Shown: piece by piece, positions 34,542 to 49,300 of the stretch | How positions within the stretch are numbered: the stretch's first letter is position 1 | How the letters are laid out: each line of letters begins with the position of its first letter | Origin: Cladorhizidae sp. MBARI D1340-BT2 | Lineage: Eukaryota; Porifera; Demospongiae; Poecilosclerida; Cladorhizidae | NCBI GenBank assembly: GCA_028752905.1 | Contig: JAQNBH010000063.1 | Coordinates: forward strand, 62,001-126,000 | Direction of reading: 5' to 3' | Length of the DNA stretch: 64,000 bases | The notes under the pieces: generated by a model | The model's database searches: none | What the model was told of the DNA's origin: nothing | Seen by the model: the letters and a program-made list of their open reading frames with translations, nothing else | Made by a program: the position numbers and the translations under genes

Positions 34542-37267
34542 CAAGATAGAGAACACATAGAGAAACCTATCTTGTGATTCTATGTATGCAGAATATACGG
34601 ATGTTTGGTATCAAGAGAGAGAACAGAGAGAGGCCTACCTTTAGAGCTATATATCAAGTCTATTCAGTGAAGTGTGGAGAATCTATGAAGCTAACATGTT
34701 TAGCTCAAGATAGAGAACACTGAGAGATACCTATCTTGCAAGTCCACTACAGTGAAGTGTGCAGAATATATGGATGTTTGGTATCAAGAGAGAGCACTTA
34801 GAGAGTCCTATCTTAATAGCTATACATCAAGTCTATTCAGTGAAGTGTGGATAATCTACGAAGCTAAACATGTTTAGCATCAAGTAAGAGTACAATTCAT
34901 AACTGCCCTAATTAACAAGACCAAAGTCCCAGATTTTGTCAACTGATAGAGAAGGCCCTTATCTGCAACATGTCAACAGATTATCAATAAATGTAGTGGT
35001 TTTTCACTGGCAGGCCACCGCTTTGGCAACTGGAAAACGCCAGGAAAGATCGCAAACCTTACCACTTCAAATCACCATAACTTGCTAATACTTAGAGTAA
35101 TCAAAATTATGGTACGTACAAAAGACAGATAATTAGAAGGGCTATCCGGTGATATAAAAAATTTCTTTTTTGGGTAAAGTGTAGAAAAGTTATGAGCTTT
35201 ACGGCAAAAAAGCAAGATTTTTGGGGGGGAAATGAGAAACATATAGACCAAATTAGGGCAAATATCAAGATAGAGAACACATAATGAAACCTATCATTCG
35301 AATCATATCAAGTCCATTACAGTGAAGTGTGCATAATATTATGGATGTTTGATATCAACAGAGAGCACAGGGAGAGACCTATCTTAATAGCTATATATCA
35401 AATTTATACAGTGAAGTGTGGAGAATCTATGAAGCTAACCTGTTTAGCATCAAGATAGAGAACACATAGAGAAACCTATCTTGTGATTCTATGTATGCAG
35501 AATATACGGATGTTTGGTATCAAGAGAGAGAACAGAGAGAGGCCTACCTTTAGAGCTATATATCAAGTCTATTCAGTGAAGTGTGGAGAATCTATGAAGC
35601 TAACATGTTTAGCTCAAGATAGAGAACACTGAGAGATACCTATCTTGCAAGTCCACTACAGTGAAGTGTGCAGAATATATGGATGTTTGGTATCAAGAGA
35701 GAGCACTTAGAGAGTCCTATCTTAATAGCTATACATCAAGTCTATTCAGTGAAGTGTGGATAATCTACGAAGCTAAACATGTTTAGCATCAAGTAAGAGT
35801 ACAATTCATAACTGCCCTAATTAACAAGACCAAAGTCCCAGATTTTGTCAACTGATAGAGAAGGCCCTTATCTGCAACATGTCAACAGATTATCAATAAA
35901 TGTAGTGGTTTTTCACTGGCAGGCCACCGCTTTGGCAACTGGAAAACGCCAGGAAAGATCGCAAACCTTACCACTTCAAATCACCATAACTTGCTAATAC
36001 TTAGAGTAATCAAAATTATGGCACGTACAAAAGACAGATAATTAGAAGGGCTATCCGGTGATATAAAAAATTCTTTTTTGGGTAAAGTGTAGAAAAGTTA
36101 TGAGCTTTACGGCAAAAAAGCAAGATTTTTGGGGGGGAAATGAGAAACATATAGACCAAATTAGGGCAAATATCAAGATAGAGAACACATAATGAAACCT
36201 ATCATTCGAATCATATCAAGTCCATTACAGTGAAGTGTGCATAATATTATGGATGTTTGATATCAACAGAGAGCACAGGGAGAGACCTATCTTAATAGCT
36301 ATATATCAAATTTATACAGTGAAGTGTGGAGAATCTATGAAGCTAACCTGTTTAGCATCAAGATAGAGAACACATAGAGAAACCTATCTTGTGATTCTAT
36401 GTATGCAGAATATACGGATGTTTGGTATCAAGAGAGAGAACAGAGAGAGGCCTACCTTTAGAGCTATATATCAAGTCTATTCAGTGAAGTGTGGAGAATC
36501 TATGAAGCTAACATGTTTAGCTCAAGATAGAGAACACTGAGAGATACCTATCTTGCAAGTCCACTACAGTGAAGTGTGCAGAATATATGGATGTTTGGTA
36601 TCAAGAGAGAGCACTTAGAGAGTCCTATCTTAATAGCTATAAATCAAGTCTATTCAGTGAAGTGTGGATAATCTACGAAGCTAAACATGTTTAGCATCAA
36701 GTAAGAGTACAATTCATAACTGCCCTAATTAACAAGACCAAAGTCCCAGATTTTGTCAACTGATAGAGAAGGCCCTTATCTGCAACATGTCAACAGATTA
36801 TCAATAAATGTAGTGGTTTTTCACTGGCAGGCCACCGCTTTGGCAACTGGAAAACGCCAGGAAAGATCGCAAACCTTACCACTTCAAATCACCATAACTT
36901 GCTAATACTTAGAGTAATCAAAATTATGGTACGTACAAAAGACAGATAATTAGAAGGGCTATCCGGTGATATAAAAAATTTCTTTTTTGGGTAAAGTATA
37001 GAAAAGTTATGAGCTTTACGGCAAAAAAGCAAGATTTTTGGGGGGGAAATGAGAAACATATAGACCAAATTAGGGCAAATATCAAGATAGAGAACACATA
37101 ATGAAACCTATCATTCGAATCATATCAAGTCCATTACAGTGAAGTGTGCATAATATTATGGATGTTTGATATCAACAGAGAGCACAGGGAGAGACCTATC
37201 TTAATAGCTATATATCAAATTTATACAGTGAAGTGTGGAGAATCTATGAAGCTAACCTGTTTAGCAT
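34542..37267 (+). repeat. Three-unit block copy 1 (U39-U41)
   Basis: Marker order T572/G7, C572/G7 with a 1-bp deletion, T572/G7 with A284 and A640. The same order of rare alleles is at 43631-46356. Within the middle domain these alleles occur nowhere else. Confidence 0.8.
35451..36358 (+). repeat. 908-bp unit U40
   Basis: The same one-T deletion as in U3 and U50, with C572 and G7A3. It is followed by the rare A284/A640 unit U41 (36359-37267), as U50 is followed by U51. Confidence 0.85.
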
Positions 37268-37605
37268 CAAGATAGAGAACACATAGAGAAACCTATCTTG
37301 TGATTCTATGTATGCAGAATATACGGATGTTTGGTATCAAGAGAGAGAACAGAGAGAGGCCTACCTTTAGAGCTATATATCAAGTCTATTCAGTGAAGTG
37401 TGGAGAATCTATGAAGCTAACATGTTTAGCTCAAGATAGAGAACACTGAGAGATACCTATCTTGCAAGTCCACTACAGTGAAGTGTGCAGAATATATGGA
37501 TGTTTGGTATCAAGAGAGAGCACTTAGAGAGTCCTATCTTAATAGCTATACATCAAGTCTATTCAGTGAAGTGTGGATAATCTACGAAGCTAAACATGTT
37601 TAGCA

Positions 37606-37791
37606 TCAAGTAAGAGTACAATTCATAACTGCCCTAATTAACAAGACCAAAGTCCCAGATTTTGTCAACTGATAGAGAAGGCCCTTATCTGCAACATGTG
37701 AACAGATTATCAATAAATGTAGTGGTTTTTCACTGGCAGGCCACCGCTTTGGCAACTGGAAAACGCCAGGAAAGATCGCAAACCTTACCAC
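37606..37791 (-). other. Chance 61-codon reading frame in U42 (G433 marker)
   Basis: Same translation, six units after U36. This unit also carries A621, so it is not an exact copy of the other G433 units. Confidence 0.9.
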
Positions 37792-40700
37792 TTCAAATCA
37801 CCATAACTTGCTAATACTTAGAGTAATCAAAATTATGGTACGTACAAAAGACAGATAATTAGAAGGGCTATCCGGTGATATAAAAAAATTCTTTTTTGGG
37901 TAAAGTGTAGAAAAGTTATGAGCTTTACGGCAAAAAAGCAAGATTTTTGGGGAAAAAATGAGAAACATATAGACCAAATTAGGGCAAATATCAAGATAGA
38001 GAACACATAATGAAACCTATCATTCGAATCATATCAAGTCCATTACAGTGAAGTGTGCATAATATTATGGATGTTTGATATCAACAGAGAGCACAGGGAG
38101 AGACCTATCTTAATAGCTATATATCAAATTTATACAGTGAAGTGTGGAGAATCTATGAAGCTAACCTGTTTAGCATCAAGATAGAGAACACATAGAGAAA
38201 CCTATCTTGTGATTCTATGTATGCAGAATATACGGATGTTTGGTATCAAGAGAGAGAACAGAGAGAGGCCTACCTTTAGAGCTATATATCAAGTCTATTC
38301 AGTGAAGTGTGGAGAATCTATGAAGCTAACATGTTTAGCTCAAGATAGAGAACACTGAGAGATACCTATCTTGCAAGTCCACTACAGTGAAGTGTGCAGA
38401 ATATATGGATGTTTGGTATCAAGAGAGAGCACTTAGAGAGTCCTATCTTAATAGCTATACATCAAGTCTATTCAGTGAAGTGTGGATAATCTACGAAGCT
38501 AAACATGTTTAGCATCAAGTAAGAGTACAATTCATAACTGCCCTAATTAACAAGACCAAAGTCCCAGATTTTGTCAACTGATAGAGAAGGCCCTTATCTG
38601 CAACATGTCAACAGATTATCAATAAATGTAGTGGTTTTTCACTGGCAGGCCACCGCTTTGGCAACTGGAAAACGCCAGGAAAGATCGCAAACCTTACCAC
38701 TTCAAATCACCATAACTTGCTAATACTTAGAGTAATCAAAATTATGGTACGTACAAAAGACAGATAATTAGAAGGGCTATCCGGTGATATAAAAAATTTC
38801 TTTTTTGGGTAAAGTGTAGAAAAGTTATGAGCTTTACGGCAAAAAAGCAAGATTTTTGGGGGGGAAATGAGAAACATATAGACCAAATTAGGGCAAATAT
38901 CAAGATAGAGAACACATAATGAAACCTATCATTCGAATCATATCAAGTCCATTACAGTGAAGTGTGCATAATATTATGGATGTTTGATATCAACAGAGAG
39001 CACAGGGAGAGACCTATCTTAATAGCTATATATCAAATTTATACAGTGAAGTGTGGAGAATCTATGAAGCTAACCTGTTTAGCATCAAGATAGAGAACAC
39101 ATAGAGAAACCTATCTTGTGATTCTATGTATGCAGAATATACGGATGTTTGGTATCAAGAGAGAGAACAGAGAGAGGCCTACCTTTAGAGCTATATATCA
39201 AGTCTATTCAGTGAAGTGTGGAGAATCTATGAAGCTAACATGTTTAGCTCAAGATAGAGAACACTGAGAGATACCTATCTTGCAAGTCCACTACAGTGAA
39301 GTGTGCAGAATATATGGATGTTTGGTATCAAGAGAGAGCACTTAGAGAGTCCTATCTTAATAGCTATACATCAAGTCTATTCAGTGAAGTGTGGATAATC
39401 TACGAAGCTAAACATGTTTAGCATCAAGTAAGAGTACAATTCATAACTGCCCTAATTAACAAGACCAAAGTCCCAGATTTTGTCAACTGATAGAGAAGGC
39501 CCTTATCTGCAACATGTCAACAGATTATCAATAAATGTAGTGGTTTTTCACTGGCAGGCCACCGCTTTGGCAACTGGAAAACGCCAGGAAAGATCGCAAA
39601 CCTTACCACTTCAAATCACCATAACTTGCTAATACTTAGAGTAATCAAAATTATGGCACGTACAAAAGACAGATAATTAGAAGGGCTATCCGGTGATATA
39701 AAAAAATTCTTTTTTGGGTAAAGTGTAGAAAAGTTATGAGCTTTACGGCAAAAAAGCAAGATTTTTGGGGAAAAAATGAGAAACATATAGACCAAATTAG
39801 GGCAAATATCAAGATAGAGAACACATAATGAAACCTATCATTCGAATCATATCAAGTCCATTACAGTGAAGTGTGCATAATATTATGGATGTTTGATATC
39901 AACAGAGAGCACAGGGAGAGACCTATCTTAATAGCTATATATCAAATTTATACAGTGAAGTGTGGAGAATCTATGAAGCTAACCTGTTTAGCATCAAGAT
40001 AGAGAACACATAGAGAAACCTATCTTGTGATTCTATGTATGCAGAATATACGGATGTTTGGTATCAAGAGAGAGAACAGAGAGAGGCCTACCTTTAGAGC
40101 TATATATCAAGTCTATTCAGTGAAGTGTGGAGAATCTATGAAGCTAACATGTTTAGCTCAAGATAGAGAACACTGAGAGATACCTATCTTGCAAGTCCAC
40201 TACAGTGAAGTGTGCAGAATATATGGATGTTTGGTATCAAGAGAGAGCACTTAGAGAGTCCTATCTTAATAGCTATACATCAAGTCTATTCAGTGAAGTG
40301 TGGATAATCTACGAAGCTAAACATGTTTAGCATCAAGTAAGAGTACAATTCATAACTGCCCTAATTAACAAGACCAAAGTCCCAGATTTTGTCAACTGAT
40401 AGAGAAGGCCCTTATCTGCAACATGTCAACAGATTATCAATAAATGTAGTGGTTTTTCACTGGCAGGCCACCGCTTTGGCAACTGGAAAACGCCAGGAAA
40501 GATCGCAAACCTTACCACTTCAAATCACCATAACTTGCTAATACTTAGAGTAATCAAAATTATGGTACGTACAAAAGACAGATAATTAGAAGGGCTATCC
40601 GGTGATATAAAAAATTTCTTTTTTGGGTAAAGTGTAGAAAAGTTATGAGCTTTACGGCAAAAAAGCAAGATTTTTGGGGGGGAAATGAGAAACATATAGA

Positions 40701-42150
40701 CCAAATTAGGGCAAATATCAAGATAGAGAACACATAATGAAACCTATCATTCGAATCATATCAAGTCCATTACAGTGAAGTGTGCATAATATTATGGATG
40801 TTTGATATCAACAGAGAGCACAGGGAGAGACCTATCTTAATAGCTATATATCAAATTTATACAGTGAAGTGTGGAGAATCTATGAAGCTAACCTGTTTAG
40901 CATCAAGATAGAGAACACATAGAGAAACCTATCTTGTGATTCTATGTATGCAGAATATACGGATGTTTGGTATCAAGAGAGAGAACAGAGAGAGGCCTAC
41001 CTTTAGAGCTATATATCAAGTCTATTCAGTGAAGTGTGGAGAATCTATGAAGCTAACATGTTTAGCTCAAGATAGAGAACACTGAGAGATACCTATCTTG
41101 CAAGTCCACTACAGTGAAGTGTGCAGAATATATGGATGTTTGGTATCAAGAGAGAGCACTTAGAGAGTCCTATCTTAATAGCTATACATCAAGTCTATTC
41201 AGTGAAGTGTGGATAATCTACGAAGCTAAACATGTTTAGCATCAAGTAAGAGTACAATTCATAACTGCCCTAATTAACAAGACCAAAGTCCCAGATTTTG
41301 TCAACTGATAGAGAAGGCCCTTATCTGCAACATGTCAACAGATTATCAATAAATGTAGTGGTTTTTCACTGGCAGGCCACCGCTTTGGCAACTGGAAAAC
41401 GCCAGGAAAGATCGCAAACCTTACCACTTCAAATCACCATAACTTGCTAATACTTAGAGTAATCAAAATTATGGCACGTACAAAAGACAGATAATTAGAA
41501 GGGCTATCCGGTGATATAAAAAATTTCTTTTTTGGGTAAAGTGTAGAAAAGTTATGAGCTTTACGGCAAAAAAGCAAGATTTTTGGGGAAAAAATGAGAA
41601 ACATATAGACCAAATTAGGGCAAATATCAAGATAGAGAACACATAATGAAACCTATCATTCGAATCATATCAAGTCCATTACAGTGAAGTGTGCATAATA
41701 TTATGGATGTTTGATATCAACAGAGAGCACAGGGAGAGACCTATCTTAATAGCTATATATCAAATTTATACAGTGAAGTGTGGAGAATCTATGAAGCTAA
41801 CCTGTTTAGCATCAAGATAGAGAACACATAGAGAAACCTATCTTGTGATTCTATGTATGCAGAATATACGGATGTTTGGTATCAAGAGAGAGAACAGAGA
41901 GAGGCCTACCTTTAGAGCTATATATCAAGTCTATTCAGTGAAGTGTGGAGAATCTATGAAGCTAACATGTTTAGCTCAAGATAGAGAACACTGAGAGATA
42001 CCTATCTTGCAAGTCCACTACAGTGAAGTGTGCAGAATATATGGATGTTTGGTATCAAGAGAGAGCACTTAGAGAGTCCTATCTTAATAGCTATACATCA
42101 AGTCTATTCAGTGAAGTGTGGATAATCTACGAAGCTAAACATGTTTAGCA

Positions 42151-42336
42151 TCAAGTAAGAGTACAATTCATAACTGCCCTAATTAACAAGACCAAAGTCC
42201 CAGATTTTGTCAACTGATAGAGAAGGCCCTTATCTGCAACATGTGAACAGATTATCAATAAATGTAGTGGTTTTTCACTGGCAGGCCACCGCTTTGGCAA
42301 CTGGAAAACGCCAGGAAAGATCGCAAACCTTACCAC
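42151..42336 (-). other. Chance 61-codon reading frame in U47 (G433 marker)
   Basis: Same translation, five units (4545 bp) after U42. It is the third unit of super-block 2, the position U36 holds in block 1. Confidence 0.9.
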
Positions 42337-43630
42337 TTCAAATCACCATAACTTGCTAATACTTAGAGTAATCAAAATTATGGTACGTACAAAAGACAGA
42401 TAATTAGAAGGGCTATCCGGTGATATAAAAAATTTCTTTTTTGGGTAAAGTGTAGAAAAGTTATGAGCTTTACGGCAAAAAAGCAAGATTTTTGGGGAAA
42501 AAATGAGAAACATATAGACCAAATTAGGGCAAATATCAAGATAGAGAACACATAATGAAACCTATCATTCGAATCATATCAAGTCCATTACAGTGAAGTG
42601 TGCATAATATTATGGATGTTTGATATCAACAGAGAGCACAGGGAGAGACCTATCTTAATAGCTATATATCAAATTTATACAGTGAAGTGTGGAGAATCTA
42701 TGAAGCTAACCTGTTTAGCATCAAGATAGAGAACACATAGAGAAACCTATCTTGTGATTCTATGTATGCAGAATATACGGATGTTTGGTATCAAGAGAGA
42801 GAACAGAGAGAGGCCTACCTTTAGAGCTATATATCAAGTCTATTCAGTGAAGTGTGGAGAATCTATGAAGCTAACATGTTTAGCTCAAGATAGAGAACAC
42901 TGAGAGATACCTATCTTGCAAGTCCACTACAGTGAAGTGTGCAGAATATATGGATGTTTGGTATCAAGAGAGAGCACTTAGAGAGTCCTATCTTAATAGC
43001 TATACATCAAGTCTATTCAGTGAAGTGTGGATAATCTACGAAGCTAAACATGTTTAGCATCAAGTAAGAGTACAATTCATAACTGCCCTAATTAACAAGA
43101 CCAAAGTCCCAGATTTTGTCAACTGATAGAGAAGGCCCTTATCTGCAACATGTCAACAGATTATCAATAAATGTAGTGGTTTTTCACTGGCAGGCCACCG
43201 CTTTGGCAACTGGAAAACGCCAGGAAAGATCGCAAACCTTACCACTTCAAATCACCATAACTTGCTAATACTTAGAGTAATCAAAATTATGGTACGTACA
43301 AAAGACAGATAATTAGAAGGGCTATCCGGTGATATAAAAAATTTCTTTTTTGGGTAAAGTGTAGAAAAGTTATGAGCTTTACGGCAAAAAAGCAAGATTT
43401 TTGGGGAAAAAATGAGAAACATATAGACCAAATTAGGGCAAATATCAAGATAGAGAACACATAATGAAACCTATCATTCGAATCATATCAAGTCCATTAC
43501 AGTGAAGTGTGCATAATATTATGGATGTTTGATATCAACAGAGAGCACAGGGAGAGACCTATCTTAATAGCTATATATCAAATTTATACAGTGAAGTGTG
43601 GAGAATCTATGAAGCTAACCTGTTTAGCAT

Positions 43631-46356
43631 CAAGATAGAGAACACATAGAGAAACCTATCTTGTGATTCTATGTATGCAGAATATACGGATGTTTGGTAT
43701 CAAGAGAGAGAACAGAGAGAGGCCTACCTTTAGAGCTATATATCAAGTCTATTCAGTGAAGTGTGGAGAATCTATGAAGCTAACATGTTTAGCTCAAGAT
43801 AGAGAACACTGAGAGATACCTATCTTGCAAGTCCACTACAGTGAAGTGTGCAGAATATATGGATGTTTGGTATCAAGAGAGAGCACTTAGAGAGTCCTAT
43901 CTTAATAGCTATACATCAAGTCTATTCAGTGAAGTGTGGATAATCTACGAAGCTAAACATGTTTAGCATCAAGTAAGAGTACAATTCATAACTGCCCTAA
44001 TTAACAAGACCAAAGTCCCAGATTTTGTCAACTGATAGAGAAGGCCCTTATCTGCAACATGTCAACAGATTATCAATAAATGTAGTGGTTTTTCACTGGC
44101 AGGCCACCGCTTTGGCAACTGGAAAACGCCAGGAAAGATCGCAAACCTTACCACTTCAAATCACCATAACTTGCTAATACTTAGAGTAATCAAAATTATG
44201 GTACGTACAAAAGACAGATAATTAGAAGGGCTATCCGGTGATATAAAAAATTTCTTTTTTGGGTAAAGTGTAGAAAAGTTATGAGCTTTACGGCAAAAAA
44301 GCAAGATTTTTGGGGGGGAAATGAGAAACATATAGACCAAATTAGGGCAAATATCAAGATAGAGAACACATAATGAAACCTATCATTCGAATCATATCAA
44401 GTCCATTACAGTGAAGTGTGCATAATATTATGGATGTTTGATATCAACAGAGAGCACAGGGAGAGACCTATCTTAATAGCTATATATCAAATTTATACAG
44501 TGAAGTGTGGAGAATCTATGAAGCTAACCTGTTTAGCATCAAGATAGAGAACACATAGAGAAACCTATCTTGTGATTCTATGTATGCAGAATATACGGAT
44601 GTTTGGTATCAAGAGAGAGAACAGAGAGAGGCCTACCTTTAGAGCTATATATCAAGTCTATTCAGTGAAGTGTGGAGAATCTATGAAGCTAACATGTTTA
44701 GCTCAAGATAGAGAACACTGAGAGATACCTATCTTGCAAGTCCACTACAGTGAAGTGTGCAGAATATATGGATGTTTGGTATCAAGAGAGAGCACTTAGA
44801 GAGTCCTATCTTAATAGCTATACATCAAGTCTATTCAGTGAAGTGTGGATAATCTACGAAGCTAAACATGTTTAGCATCAAGTAAGAGTACAATTCATAA
44901 CTGCCCTAATTAACAAGACCAAAGTCCCAGATTTTGTCAACTGATAGAGAAGGCCCTTATCTGCAACATGTCAACAGATTATCAATAAATGTAGTGGTTT
45001 TTCACTGGCAGGCCACCGCTTTGGCAACTGGAAAACGCCAGGAAAGATCGCAAACCTTACCACTTCAAATCACCATAACTTGCTAATACTTAGAGTAATC
45101 AAAATTATGGCACGTACAAAAGACAGATAATTAGAAGGGCTATCCGGTGATATAAAAAATTCTTTTTTGGGTAAAGTGTAGAAAAGTTATGAGCTTTACG
45201 GCAAAAAAGCAAGATTTTTGGGGGGGAAATGAGAAACATATAGACCAAATTAGGGCAAATATCAAGATAGAGAACACATAATGAAACCTATCATTCGAAT
45301 CATATCAAGTCCATTACAGTGAAGTGTGCATAATATTATGGATGTTTGATATCAACAGAGAGCACAGGGAGAGACCTATCTTAATAGCTATATATCAAAT
45401 TTATACAGTGAAGTGTGGAGAATCTATGAAGCTAACCTGTTTAGCATCAAGATAGAGAACACATAGAGAAACCTATCTTGTGATTCTATGTATGCAGAAT
45501 ATACGGATGTTTGGTATCAAGAGAGAGAACAGAGAGAGGCCTACCTTTAGAGCTATATATCAAGTCTATTCAGTGAAGTGTGGAGAATCTATGAAGCTAA
45601 CATGTTTAGCTCAAGATAGAGAACACTGAGAGATACCTATCTTGCAAGTCCACTACAGTGAAGTGTGCAGAATATATGGATGTTTGGTATCAAGAGAGAG
45701 CACTTAGAGAGTCCTATCTTAATAGCTATAAATCAAGTCTATTCAGTGAAGTGTGGATAATCTACGAAGCTAAACATGTTTAGCATCAAGTAAGAGTACA
45801 ATTCATAACTGCCCTAATTAACAAGACCAAAGTCCCAGATTTTGTCAACTGATAGAGAAGGCCCTTATCTGCAACATGTCAACAGATTATCAATAAATGT
45901 AGTGGTTTTTCACTGGCAGGCCACCGCTTTGGCAACTGGAAAACGCCAGGAAAGATCGCAAACCTTACCACTTCAAATCACCATAACTTGCTAATACTTA
46001 GAGTAATCAAAATTATGGTACGTACAAAAGACAGATAATTAGAAGGGCTATCCGGTGATATAAAAAATTTCTTTTTTGGGTAAAGTATAGAAAAGTTATG
46101 AGCTTTACGGCAAAAAAGCAAGATTTTTGGGGGGGAAATGAGAAACATATAGACCAAATTAGGGCAAATATCAAGATAGAGAACACATAATGAAACCTAT
46201 CATTCGAATCATATCAAGTCCATTACAGTGAAGTGTGCATAATATTATGGATGTTTGATATCAACAGAGAGCACAGGGAGAGACCTATCTTAATAGCTAT
46301 ATATCAAATTTATACAGTGAAGTGTGGAGAATCTATGAAGCTAACCTGTTTAGCAT
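43631..46356 (+). repeat. Three-unit block copy 2 (U49-U51)
   Basis: Repeats the marker order of U39-U41. It is 9089 bp downstream, which is ten units less one base. Confidence 0.8.
44540..45447 (+). repeat. 908-bp unit U50
   Basis: Matches U40 in all markers and is followed by U51 (45448-46356) with A284 and A640. It lies 9089 bp from U40. Confidence 0.85.
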
Positions 46357-49300
46357 CAAGATAGAGAACACATAGAGAAACCTATCTTGTGATTCTATGT
46401 ATGCAGAATATACGGATGTTTGGTATCAAGAGAGAGAACAGAGAGAGGCCTACCTTTAGAGCTATATATCAAGTCTATTCAGTGAAGTGTGGAGAATCTA
46501 TGAAGCTAACATGTTTAGCTCAAGATAGAGAACACTGAGAGATACCTATCTTGCAAGTCCACTACAGTGAAGTGTGCAGAATATATGGATGTTTGGTATC
46601 AAGAGAGAGCACTTAGAGAGTCCTATCTTAATAGCTATACATCAAGTCTATTCAGTGAAGTGTGGATAATCTACGAAGCTAAACATGTTTAGCATCAAGT
46701 AAGAGTACAATTCATAACTGCCCTAATTAACAAGACCAAAGTCCCAGATTTTGTCAACTGATAGAGAAGGCCCTTATCTGCAACATGTCAACAGATTATC
46801 AATAAATGTAGTGGTTTTTCACTGGCAGGCCACCGCTTTGGCAACTGGAAAACGCCAGGAAAGATCGCAAACCTTACCACTTCAAATCACCATAACTTGC
46901 TAATACTTAGAGTAATCAAAATTATGGTACGTACAAAAGACAGATAATTAGAAGGGCTATCCGGTGATATAAAAAATTTCTTTTTTGGGTAAAGTGTAGA
47001 AAAGTTATGAGCTTTACGGCAAAAAAGCAAGATTTTTGGGGGGGAAATGAGAAACATATAGACCAAATTAGGGCAAATATCAAGATAGAGAACACATAAT
47101 GAAACCTATCATTCGAATCATATCAAGTCCATTACAGTGAAGTGTGCATAATATTATGGATGTTTGATATCAACAGAGAGCACAGGGAGAGACCTATCTT
47201 AATAGCTATATATCAAATTTATACAGTGAAGTGTGGAGAATCTATGAAGCTAACCTGTTTAGCATCAAGATAGAGAACACATAGAGAAACCTATCTTGTG
47301 ATTCTATGTATGCAGAATATACGGATGTTTGGTATCAAGAGAGAGAACAGAGAGAGGCCTACCTTTAGAGCTATATATCAAGTCTATTCAGTGAAGTGTG
47401 GAGAATCTATGAAGCTAACATGTTTAGCTCAAGATAGAGAACACTGAGAGATACCTATCTTGCAAGTCCACTACAGTGAAGTGTGCAGAATATATGGATG
47501 TTTGGTATCAAGAGAGAGCACTTAGAGAGTCCTATCTTAATAGCTATACATCAAGTCTATTCAGTGAAGTGTGGATAATCTACGAAGCTAAACATGTTTA
47601 GCATCAAGTAAGAGTACAATTCATAACTGCCCTAATTAACAAGACCAAAGTCCCAGATTTTGTCAACTGATAGAGAAGGCCCTTATCTGCAACATGTCAA
47701 CAGATTATCAATAAATGTAGTGGTTTTTCACTGGCAGGCCACCGCTTTGGCAACTGGAAAACGCCAGGAAAGATCGCAAACCTTACCACTTCAAATCACC
47801 ATAACTTGCTAATACTTAGAGTAATCAAAATTATGGTACGTACAAAAGACAGATAATTAGAAGGGCTATCCGGTGATATAAAAAATTTCTTTTTTGGGTA
47901 AAGTGTAGAAAAGTTATGAGCTTTACGGCAAAAAAGCAAGATTTTTGGGGAAAAAATGAGAAACATATAGACCAAATTAGGGCAAATATCAAGATAGAGA
48001 ACACATAATGAAACCTATCATTCGAATCATATCAAGTCCATTACAGTGAAGTGTGCATAATATTATGGATGTTTGATATCAACAGAGAGCACAGGGAGAG
48101 ACCTATCTTAATAGCTATATATCAAATTTATACAGTGAAGTGTGGAGAATCTATGAAGCTAACCTGTTTAGCATCAAGATAGAGAACACATAGAGAAACC
48201 TATCTTGTGATTCTATGTATGCAGAATATACGGATGTTTGGTATCAAGAGAGAGAACAGAGAGAGGCCTACCTTTAGAGCTATATATCAAGTCTATTCAG
48301 TGAAGTGTGGAGAATCTATGAAGCTAACATGTTTAGCTCAAGATAGAGAACACTGAGAGATACCTATCTTGCAAGTCCACTACAGTGAAGTGTGCAGAAT
48401 ATATGGATGTTTGGTATCAAGAGAGAGCACTTAGAGAGTCCTATCTTAATAGCTATACATCAAGTCTATTCAGTGAAGTGTGGATAATCTACGAAGCTAA
48501 ACATGTTTAGCATCAAGTAAGAGTACAATTCATAACTGCCCTAATTAACAAGACCAAAGTCCCAGATTTTGTCAACTGATAGAGAAGGCCCTTATCTGCA
48601 ACATGTCAACAGATTATCAATAAATGTAGTGGTTTTTCACTGGCAGGCCACCGCTTTGGCAACTGGAAAACGCCAGGAAAGATCGCAAACCTTACCACTT
48701 CAAATCACCATAACTTGCTAATACTTAGAGTAATCAAAATTATGGCACGTACAAAAGACAGATAATTAGAAGGGCTATCCGGTGATATAAAAAAATTCTT
48801 TTTTGGGTAAAGTGTAGAAAAGTTATGAGCTTTACGGCAAAAAAGCAAGATTTTTGGGGAAAAAATGAGAAACATATAGACCAAATTAGGGCAAATATCA
48901 AGATAGAGAACACATAATGAAACCTATCATTCGAATCATATCAAGTCCATTACAGTGAAGTGTGCATAATATTATGGATGTTTGATATCAACAGAGAGCA
49001 CAGGGAGAGACCTATCTTAATAGCTATATATCAAATTTATACAGTGAAGTGTGGAGAATCTATGAAGCTAACCTGTTTAGCATCAAGATAGAGAACACAT
49101 AGAGAAACCTATCTTGTGATTCTATGTATGCAGAATATACGGATGTTTGGTATCAAGAGAGAGAACAGAGAGAGGCCTACCTTTAGAGCTATATATCAAG
49201 TCTATTCAGTGAAGTGTGGAGAATCTATGAAGCTAACATGTTTAGCTCAAGATAGAGAACACTGAGAGATACCTATCTTGCAAGTCCACTACAGTGAAGT

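Larger units (their letters stand above)
29997..39994. repeat. Super-block 1 (U34-U44, 11 units)
   Basis: Marker states in order (base at 572 with G-run length): T7, C4, T4+G433, T4, C7, T7, C7 with a 1-bp deletion, T7+A284+A640, T4+G433+A621, T7, C4+A621. The next block repeats most of this order. Block length is 9998 bp. Confidence 0.7.
39995..49083. repeat. Super-block 2 (U45-U54, 10 units)
   Basis: Marker states in order: T7, C4, T4+G433, T4, T7, C7 with a 1-bp deletion, T7+A284+A640, T7, T4, C4+A621. Compared with block 1 it lacks the fifth unit (C7) and differs around the ninth and tenth. Shared rare markers (the deletion, A284, A640) make a duplication of about seven to ten units the best explanation. 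Block length is 9089 bp. Confidence 0.7.
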
